Below, piece by piece: positions 54,629-64,000 of a stretch of DNA of 64,000 nt. The notes under the pieces were generated by a model. That model had not been told where the DNA came from. It saw nothing but the letters and a program-made list of their open reading frames with translations, and searched no databases. The position numbers were made by a program, and so were the translations under genes. The number at the start of each line of letters is the position of its first letter. Position 1 is the stretch's first letter. The DNA comes from Bactericera cockerelli (Eukaryota; Arthropoda; Insecta; Hemiptera; Triozidae): the NCBI GenBank assembly GCA_024516035.1, contig CM044967.1:2970859-3034858 (forward strand), written 5' to 3'.

Positions 54629-57226
54629 GTAAGTCACCCGTAGTCCGTAGCTAGCAAATAGCATATGTAGCTTTAGTAAATATTTGTGAGAATAATGTAT
54701 TTCACAAACTATCTTTTAAAAAATAATAATTATTTTGTCAGCTTTATTATCAACATAGTAAGGTTTTTAGTGAATGTAAGAGAAGACTAAGAAACTGAAA
54801 TCAAGAATTTCCATGTACCAAAGCATCAGTCTCACTCAACAGGCTGGAAATGCCGTAAGTAAAGTCAGAGCATACCCTCAAACTAAAAATGTAATGAATG
54901 AGAACATGTATTTTTGATTTATTTTCAGAATAAATAAGTTTAATACTTCCAAAGTACAGTCTACCTGAAGCTGTTGATATTAATAGAAACCAAACATTTG
55001 AAACCAAACATTTTAAGTTCAAAGTAGACCTTAATGTTAAAATATCTTTTGGTGATACATTAACTCTCACTCAAATTGTAGAGTAGTAAATTATTGTTTT
55101 AAATTTAATTCTAAGGTATTTAATTTAACACCGTGCTAAGAGAATGTTTTGTTTTAACATTACACATTATATAATTTATTTATAAATAACGGATTATATT
55201 TAGGTTCATAACACGTTTAAAATATTATTTAGGGTATGTTATATTTCGCGTTTGATTCCGTACTATTTCAGGTACAATACTTTTTGTGTCATTTTTTTTT
55301 CTTACAAAAACCCCCTCGTTACTTTTTGAAACGCTCTCTTCTATAATTTATGGACTTCACAATAGAGTATTTGTTTTGGGTTTTTAACAGCGCTGTTTTT
55401 AATGAGGGTGGATATTATGGTGTGTTTGATAAGAAGTGATCAAATAGACCTCACCTTACTATATCTGTAAAATAATGTCCTATATAGAAGAAATGTCTAC
55501 CTGTTTGTCATATTCATGCGTATTAATTGTTTTGTACGCAATATAATATTACTGTCCTCTTATGTTTCCTTATTCCCCATATGAAGAACAATGCTGTAAG
55601 GGCTGAGATATTCTAAATGATCCTCTGGTCAAGTATAAAGTTTAACCTCAACAATTATGTGTATGTTTGAATGATTCTGTGTATAAGTCATATTTTGAGC
55701 GCTAATGTATAGCAATCATATAATACGGTACGTTGATCAACCAAAAATCAACCGTTATTTATAAAGAAAAATAATCTGTCTAGATCAATACAACATTACA
55801 AATACCGCTTGCCGCTTCTATGTAGTCCCATTTCACATTAAACTTTGACTGCTGGAGTAAAGGGACTTTTCAGTCTTACCTCGGCAGTATAAACAAGGTT
55901 ATTATTCTATTCTAAACTTTCACACTCGTTAAACTGTTAGCATAATGGGACTCCTGTCTCGAGCTGACAGTCTAAATAAAGCATACTTACTATACTATAC
56001 TCGTTAAAGCAAAAACCGCGTCATTACACGAGTAGTAAAACAGTACTAACACACTACTTCTCTCGACTTTGCACACTTTTTCTCCACATTGCTCGTCACA
56101 GCGTTCGTCATTCTTCGACTGCTTGTTGGACATGGCAGTAGGGTCTTGGAATAACGGCCGGCCCCATGCGGAAGACGATGAGGCCTCTTGTCTTCTGAGC
56201 AGGTGCAATACAATGCGCAGGTGAGCGTTGGGTCTCTAAGGAAAGACAACCTACTGTAGAAGATCATGGTTAGGAAAACAGTATTCCACAAAACTGAATA
56301 CTTTCTGAAGAAATTTGATTTTTACATGTAAGATCTTTTAAATAATGTTTAGCCCATACAACCTTACAGTTAGGAAAATAAGTATGTTTAAAAAAAGACA
56401 CGCTTCGAAAGAGCACTCCTCTCGGTAGTGAGTTGGAAGAAATTTTTTAAATTTGAAATATATCGGGCAGTTCTGAAGTTTGAAAATAAAACTAAGGTTA
56501 ATACATGTTTCATAATAAATGTAAGTGACAATTTTGATGTCATAAATACAACTCATACAAAGGACCTTTGTCTACAATACTTTAAATTAATGTTTAGAAA
56601 AGTACTCACTTTGCGTTGGGATCATCTACAAATTGACCTTCCGCAGGATAATAGCCCAATTTCGTAGTTTTAAATAAGTGTTGTCTAGTAAGAACAAAAT
56701 AGAATAAACAAGCAATATACTCTGACAAAGACAGTTAAAATTGGACCTTGAAGTACCTCAACATCTTCATAAAAATTGATCAAAAATCTAGACTCCTGGA
56801 CCACCTAATAAACTTTGATTTGATAAGTATAAAACAAAAGAAATACTACCTTCCAGTATCCGTAAATGTAGTGTTACTTATTTTGATAAGAATGTGCTGT
56901 TTACAATAGTGAATTTATAATGAGTATCCTGTATTCAATGCAAATTTAGACTTACCATTGAAAACTTGACTAAATACATATTCCTAAAGAGAGTATTGAA
57001 CAGTTTTGGAATAAAATATACCACCTCCATACATCAACTGAGTTCATAAATGATCCTATATTTTATCTTTTTTGTCTTTCAACTTCAAGATCGATATGTC
57101 ACCAAAAGATTAAGGAGCGTTGTAGCGCTCCGGCCCGCCAAGTCAAAAAATAAGAAGATATATATTTACAGTAGTCCATGGGCTTATTTTGAAGCGAAAA
57201 AATACCAACTTTAAACATGTTTTATT
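54629..57226. other. intron or flank after exon 31
   Basis: Starts with the exon 31 donor, so this should be intron. Two SINE C tails at about 55845-55980 and a GC-richer island at 56040-56235. No further cac exon recognised. Confidence 0.5.
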
Positions 57227-57555
57227 TTTGACATTTTCATGTCTTTGCTCTGGCACATAACCAAAATTATGTGACGAAATTATGTAACGATATTATGTAA
57301 CGATATTATGTAACGAAATATCGAATTGTAAAGGGAGAGAAGTCTTCTAATATCGGATATCGATATTATGGTTTCGATATTATCGATATACCTAATATCG
57401 ATATTTTCTTTTCGATATTGCAACCTAAGAGAAGAGGGAAAGTGTGTGTCATGCGCACAATACGAAATTTGGTCAGTTGGGTTTTGGACCTTGAATAGTA
57501 AAGATGAAAATGTCGAAATGGTTGCAGACTCGAATGCAAGCGTTTTTTACTGTAG
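57227..57555 (-). mobile_element. ATATCGAT-rich element, copy 2 (inverted)
   Basis: Reverse complement of 14030-14410, with the same order: palindromic ATATCGATA block, TCATGCGCACAATACGAAAT, then TCGAATGCAAGCG. It lacks one of the two GCGCATGACACA copies. Confidence 0.88.
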
Positions 57556-60500
57556 AAGAAGTAACCAAACTAAAAACTTTATTGTAGCTTAGTTTCCAAT
57601 GTGAAGTATTTAAGTGTCCAAGTTGTGCAACTTGATGTAAAGTCGTCCGCATGTTTTGTAAAGGTCCATAATATAACGTTTTTCCCCGACTTCAGCTATT
57701 GAGTTGTATGGTACGTTATCATCTCCTCTAAACTAATTCTCAAATATAAGGCATTGTGGAGAAAAAATAGTATGTGTTTCTCATGAGACATAGATGATAA
57801 AATTATTGTAGGCTCTTTTTCATATTTTATATTTAACTGGTTGGATTTCTAGATAGACTTAAAAGTAAAATATGACAAATGACACTGCTAGTGAAATATA
57901 TTTTTTATAAAAATCCCTGATATCTAAAAAGTAATCAGTTCTATTTTTTATAGCTTATAACTACTATACTACAAGCAATATGTAAACTGCTACCCAGTTA
58001 ATATTTTATATAACTTACATGCAACCCTTTTTTTATCATTTTCATCAATCACAACCATTTATATTTGATAATAATATTTATTTACTATCAAAATGAGTTT
58101 TTAGTGTTGGTCACAGAAGTCTAGATATATTATTTAGGATTTTTAAATGCTCATCACTTTGGTCCACTGTCTTGAGTATATTATTTATCAGTCGATACAC
58201 TAGTTTTCATTATTAAGAAGTTTTATGTGTATCTAATAAGAAGTTCAGAACTAGGGGAGGCGTTTCATTATTATATAAACCAAGAAATACATAAATCTAT
58301 GAGTTAGGTTCACAAATATCGTTTCAACCACATTAACTACTAAAAAAAATACAAGAGCTGTAGTCTATTACTCAATGTTTCCATTTGTTTTCTTTACAGG
58401 TCAAAAAAGGATAAGGTGAAACTTTATGTAACTCTTTTATATTTTCTCTTGAAAATTTTCCGTGTGAATTGCTTGATTTTTCAGAAAATAATTAGCTGAT
58501 ACACTTTAACCCATTCATTATTAGTTTTCCACACTTACTTTCCCTCTTTTAACGGAAATTCCTTTTTACCTTTCACATACTTCGTTTGGACGAAGAGTCA
58601 GACATTTTTCAGAATAATTAGTATTTTCTTTCATCTTTCTTATTAGAAGTTAGTAACATGTAAAAATCATGTTATTCCATTAAATATCTTAGTTCTTTTT
58701 TTAAATTATTTATCACACATAAAAATAGTCGATCAATGAATGGGTTAAGATTCTTGTGTGATTTTTAGAGATGGTTTTGAAAACATTAACAAAAAACCAG
58801 TAAAAATTAGTTTGAAGATTTTTTTAAATTTTTCAGTTTGGTTTGATTTTTAACTTCAACTAGAACTATGAGATAAGGAAAATAAACAGCTTAAACACAC
58901 ATTTGAGGCAACTAGTGAAAACATAGATATTATTGTTGCATATTTTTTAAAAGAAACAACTTACTCAGTATTTTGTGTGTCCGTGTGTGTGTGTTCTTTA
59001 TGTTTTATTTAAATTTTTATTTACTATGTATTTTGGTTTGATTTTTTTGAGCTCATTAATCTGTGTTATTGTGTTGAAGGATGTTTTTTTTTTTTCTCTC
59101 GGAAAATGCAAATACAAAATGATGTTTACAGAAAAATACTTAAACACACAGTAATGATAACTTTTCTAGCTCAGATTTAATCCTAGAAAATTAGCGTGAA
59201 CTCTTGTGAGCCAAATTTAGGTCTCCTTAAAGTCATTTTTTTTTTTCCTTCAGGATCATCATGTAGACACGCTATCTGATCATTGATATTTTTTGACATT
59301 CATGATTTCAATATTACTATCAATTTAATATTTTCTGTTATCATCAAAATTTGAGCAAACTTCTTACGTGTGTGTCATTGGATAAATATTCAGAAAAAAT
59401 AAACTGGGTATTTTAGAAGGAATAATATTTTCGCCTCAAAATCGATGAACCATTTTAGTAGGAGGTAACTATAAGCTCATTGCGGTTATACAAGACTCTA
59501 AATTTAGGCTAGAACAAATTTCATCCTTGATCTGTATAGAAATTTTGACATGTTTCCAACCAACAGGTACAGATTTTGAGGATAACTGAATTAATCATAA
59601 TCTTTTAAGTTTTTAGACATCTAAATTTTTAGCAAATGAAAGAGAACTTTGAAGTTTACTGTTGGTAAATGTAAAGATCTTTGCATAAATACTTATTTGA
59701 AGGCGGAATTTAAAACGTCAGAAGTGAATCAACTTGTACCAAATTCATTAATGCTTCATTTCTGAGCATGATTATTCTCAGATTTCTGTGTGTGGTAAAT
59801 TAATTTTAATTAAATGGTGTATTATTATTTTGGATTTTTCGTACTACGAGTATATAGAAGTTTGATAAATTTTATACCCCAGCAAACTCTGAAGTCTGAA
59901 CTCCACCCTTGGTTGTTTGAAAAATATAAAAAAAACGTGTACAATATATTTCTACCTCAATTGATAGTAAAAGTAATGTGGAAATGTTTAAGATATCTTT
60001 CAAGAGGAAAAGAACTTCGCTTTTAGCCAGATTTCAAGGGCATATAATTATTTCACAAAGTAAGCGGTTTCGGAGTCACTTTTTCTCTTGTTTCTGTAAC
60101 ACGGTACGTACTTTCTCAAGTTGCAGGATTATAAAGTATTAACTTAATAATAACACTCTTAAACTCTTAGAAAAAAAAATTTACAATATTTCACTTAATC
60201 TAGTTTTCTGCAAATAGGTTCCAAAATTGTGTAAGCTCATGAATACTCATGATTTTTCACAAAAAATAACGTCGATAAATACAAAAATATCAATATATAT
60301 TTTAACTTTTGCTGAAATCGAAAATAACAATCCTACAAAGATTTCCCTTTTTAGGTAGGTACTGGTGTATTGCTGGTAATAACAATTTTATTTTCATCTT
60401 AAAAACATACTGGTGCAAGATATTTAATCTTCCTTTTCCAAATTATCAATGTACAATATTTTCCTAATTTTTGATTGTTATTGGACATCTCAAGCACTCA

Positions 60501-63500
60501 TTTTACTTTAGTTCTAAAATCCAATTTTTTCTCCCCTGAAATTTTCATGGAACTGAATTAATTTTTCAAGTACCTAAGTTAAATTCTTGATGAACTTCAG
60601 CAAAAAAATATACAAAAGGTTTGAACGTCAAGATATTGAGAAGAGGAAAGCGCGAACAACATTGATCAAGTTGATTTTTGTTGTTGTAATAATGCTCATA
60701 GTATACCTAGTTTTTTTTTTATTATTTTCATGTCCGAACATAAAATGTCTGATAGTAGAATTATAATTTGAATTGTTTTCTTTTAACTGCGCATTGCCTA
60801 ATAGAACGAAAAAGGGCGTTTATAAGATCGAGTTGACACTATCCTCCAAGATATAATCCTGGATCTTTGTATTTTGATTAAAAAGAATCAATCATTCTTA
60901 CTTACTATTACCTATAAGGTATAGAAAATATTGTTTTTTGTAGTATGAATAAAATTTGTAGAAATCGGAATTATATAAACACAATTCATTTTAGTCTCAC
61001 AGTCTCTTTCAAATATTTTCCTTTGAAAAAAATATCTGCATCATCAACCTTCTCAACATTGTTCTAGATGAATTAATATAAATTATAAGCTTGACCTTTA
61101 ATTTTATTATTTAAATCTTGTGGTTATGAATTAGTTCAGATAAAATTAAAAATATATTAATTTTGATAAAGACGTTGCTACAAAGGAATGTTTGGAACCA
61201 ATGTCCAACGGAATCGATCTCTTCCCTTCTGTAAGATTGGTCTCCCAACTTCCGGCATCCTACCCTTGTAGTCTCATAACTTGCGGATAAGTAATCAGAT
61301 TGTCATGAAACTTGTGGATAATATGCTAATAACTTGGCTATCATGGTTGTTAAGAAAGAATAAGAGACTATCGAGACCATCAAGAATAATGTACTTGTTC
61401 TCATATGTAATTCAAGGAAGGAAAAGATTCTAGTAAAAAAAAAAGTAAAAAGGCCCTTGAAAAAACCCTCGAGGCAATAATTCTACTTATAGGAAGGAAG
61501 AAATGTAAATCACTCAACTAACCTGGAGGGCACAGTAGTAAAAAACAAAATTGAACTGAAGTACCTACCTTGGAGTAACATTGGACATAAACCTGGGATT
61601 CTGACCTGAAATGACCTGAGGAACGCACGAGGTTTAGAAAACTTTTTCAGGCTCTTTTGAGGTTGAATATAGAGATTGTGGAAATATTTGGAAAAATATT
61701 AGACAAGTTTGTATTTTTTTAAAATTTGAACGATGAAAATTAGTCAATAATAAGCTTTGTACTTATTATTGAATGCAGGAAGATTTAATGGTAACTATTG
61801 TTTATTAAAACTAATTATATTACAATTCGTAGACTATAATTTACATTTGGTTGATATTCATCCTCATCCTCTTTATAGTCCTCAATCCACCACATTAAAA
61901 ATATCCTCAAAGTAACCAATCTAAATATCTAAGATACCAAATTCATAACGATTCATCAACATACAATGAACTGACATTTTTACCACTGAACGTAAACTAG
62001 AAAGAACTGTCTCATTTTGATGATATAATACAAGAAATAGGAAATAGTGAGACATAAAAGCATGCCTCGGTGTCTGGTCTCAATCATGAAGCTTAAGTCA
62101 AAACGTCAAATTGACTTCATAATATGATAGAGATTAAATTGATCTAAGAACGATAAAAGTCTTCAAGGTTAGATGTCTATCTCAAGTAGGTAGCCGACTA
62201 AGAACCTAATGGTTATTTGCTTGTAAGTATTATATGATAAATATCATAGTATAGACGCGTATATACTTGGAGATGAAAAAAATAGTTCCCTACGTTGTAA
62301 TTGGAGCAAATAATTTAACCTTTCGCGTTGGCCAAGAGTCAAAGAACGATACAAAAATTAAGAGCAAGATTCTAAAATTGAATTTTACTTGGACTTAGTT
62401 TGGCATAATTTTACAATTAGACGAATATTGAAAAAATAAAAGTACTAGAGTCAGTCAACCTTTAAAATAGGGAGGTATAAATACATTTTTTGCTAGTTCA
62501 TATTAAAAGAAATTTAGGATGGCAAGTTTATAGTAATGATAGAAGCTGTTACGAAGCTCTGTGGTACACTTTAAATAAAACAAAGTCATCAACATACATA
62601 GGGTTAATAATGGATTGATAAATGTAGAGCAGCTAGGTTGTCAGGTGAGTCACTAGTAAAAACAACTTTATTTGGAGAATATCTCACGTGACGAACTGAA
62701 GAAATCAATGAAGAGGTTGTTGAATGAGTGGTTCCTGATAATCTGATAGTAAAATTCTAACAAATATCAATTTTTTTGAAATATAAATTTGACAGTTTTA
62801 AATAGCTCACTGATTGTAAGTCAACGCTATAACTACAACAAATGAGGGCATATTTAAGTATTAGTTTTTACGGAACAAATTAAATAGAAGTATGCATTGA
62901 CGAAACACCAAATTTTACATTGAAATGAATGATTGATTTTAAATTTTTCAATATTGATCAGATAGTTTTTCGTTATGAAGTCGAATAGTGTATGGGTTAA
63001 AATCATAGAGAGGCTAGAATTGTTTACAACCATTGGTCATATTTGATATGAATCATAATCATTATAATGATGATGTTCCATTACATATAAAACTTTCTTC
63101 CGTTACCTGAGTTGGAGGAACTGTGGTAGTGTGCTTGAGTGGTGAACACTACAACAATAATCTAAAAGCTCACAAACAAATAGAACGCTATCCCTAGAAA
63201 TACGAAGCGTTTAAACACACAAAAAACATCATAAAACTACTCCTGTAAAGGGACAATAGTCCTAAGCAGAACATTTAGGTGGAATGATGACGTCATACTA
63301 ACACTTTCCAATTACTTATCATTTCTATCTTATCAATCTGATTGCTGCCTAAGTGCTCTTTGCATTATTTTTTTCTTTCCACTCCTCTATTCTGGGATAC
63401 ACCTCGGATCAAAGGTGATCTTGTAAAACCACTTAATGCACTTCAATAGAACGAAGGAGGAACTACACTTCTGACTTCTCTTCCTGTAGAAACCGCAAGT

Positions 63501-64000
63501 CTGGTCGGAACATTTATCTCCCAACGACCTAGATGTTATAGGTGAAAAGTGAGAAAGAGATAGTGTGATATAAAGGACAATCAATTCTAACTTGATGATC
63601 TTCTAGTGGCAACAACCTTGTGTATCGGTCGTGGGGAATGTTCACTGTACTTTATCTCCATAAAGTTCACCACTCTTTCTTTTCCTGCCAGACTAGCTAC
63701 ATTCAATCTTCCTTGTCGCACTTCTTACACATAATTCTCCTTGTTCTTCTGATTGAATCACTCTACATACAAGTGCCTGAACATATAGTATGTTCTCAAA
63801 TCATACAACATTTTATAATACTCATCACTTGAGGTATTAGTCAGAGAAACTGCAAATTACATGATAAACTTTGGCTGATTGAATCGTTTAAATAGATCTT
63901 TGTGACAGTCTTTGCAAACATAACTCAATTTTTTAAAGTATTTCACACTTTTCATCAGTTGGCTGACACTTTCTTTACCATATACAGTGGGAGAATATAC
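57556..64000. other. non-coding sequence to window end
   Basis: AT-rich with several cag preceded by pyrimidine tracts (for example 58409 and 59254), but each leads to a stop within a few codons in the phase required. No repeat family from the rest of the window is evident here. Confidence 0.5.

Noticed and set aside
58409..58424. Strong acceptor TTTCTTTACAG followed by GTC-AAA-AAA-GGA-TAA, as a possible last cac exon
   Set aside because: Phase 0 would allow it, but a four-codon tail is not supported by anything known of the family; such acceptors are common in AT-rich sequence.
59254..59290. Acceptor after a long T run (CCTTCAG) followed by DHHVDTLSDH and a stop
   Set aside because: No similarity to any cac C-terminus; probably chance.

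Overview
The window holds most of one large, intron-rich animal gene on the + strand: the Cav2-type voltage-gated calcium channel alpha1 subunit, the arthropod gene called cacophony (cac). I found 31 exon positions between 12485 and 54628. Three of them exist as alternative pairs, so there are 34 exons in all. Spliced in one path they give about 4.65 kb, or about 1,550 codons, running from the cytoplasmic N-terminal region just before IS1, through all four six-helix domains, the EF-hand and the IQ-like region. The first exon(s) and the C-terminal tail were not found. The sequence looks like an insect (arthropod Cav2 exon layout with IS4 and I-II loop exon pairs, AT-rich introns, tRNA-derived SINEs, Tc1/mariner and non-LTR elements). 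I cannot fix the order or species.

Layout: 1-12484 is upstream intron or flank full of repeats (retroelement tails, SINEs, a 2.4 kb foldback element, a reverse-transcriptase relic, minisatellites). 12485-12639 is the first recognisable cac exon, with amplified splice sites on both sides. 13262-13748 is a 29-bp minisatellite. 14801-24903 carries domain I and the I-II linker, including two alternative exon pairs. 25806-27470 is a truncated non-LTR retrotransposon in the I-II linker intron. 27943-31413 encodes the end of the I-II linker and domain II; 31860-37173 the II-III linker and domain III; 37874-51480 domain IV, with a nested Tc1-like element (38175-40979) and a third alternative exon pair (42806 and 45871). 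51959-54628 encodes the end of IVS6, the EF-hand and the pre-IQ/IQ region. 54629-64000 shows no recognisable cac exon.

How it works: the product would be the pore subunit of presynaptic P/Q/N-like calcium channels. All four pore glutamates (motifs TMEGW, TGEDW, TGEGW, TGEAW) are present, as are the S4 arginine ladders. Splicing can swap the domain I voltage sensor (4a/4b), the CaV-beta binding helix of the I-II loop (8a/8b) and IVS2 (23a/23b). A 6-nt tandem donor adds or omits Val-Ile in the IVS3-S4 linker.

The most unusual observation is that the 3' end of an exon together with its 5' splice site has been copied in tandem into the following intron at four separate places: 7 copies after exon 1, 6 after exon 5, 5 after exon 6 and 2 after exon 21. 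The 3' splice site of exon 1 is also multiplied. After exon 5 the 57-bp unit stays in frame through three extra copies, so alternative donors could add 19, 38 or 57 residues to the domain I extracellular turret. Exon 10 carries an apparent one-base deletion in a purine tract, either an assembly error or a real lesion. Exon numbers here are my own labels for this window.
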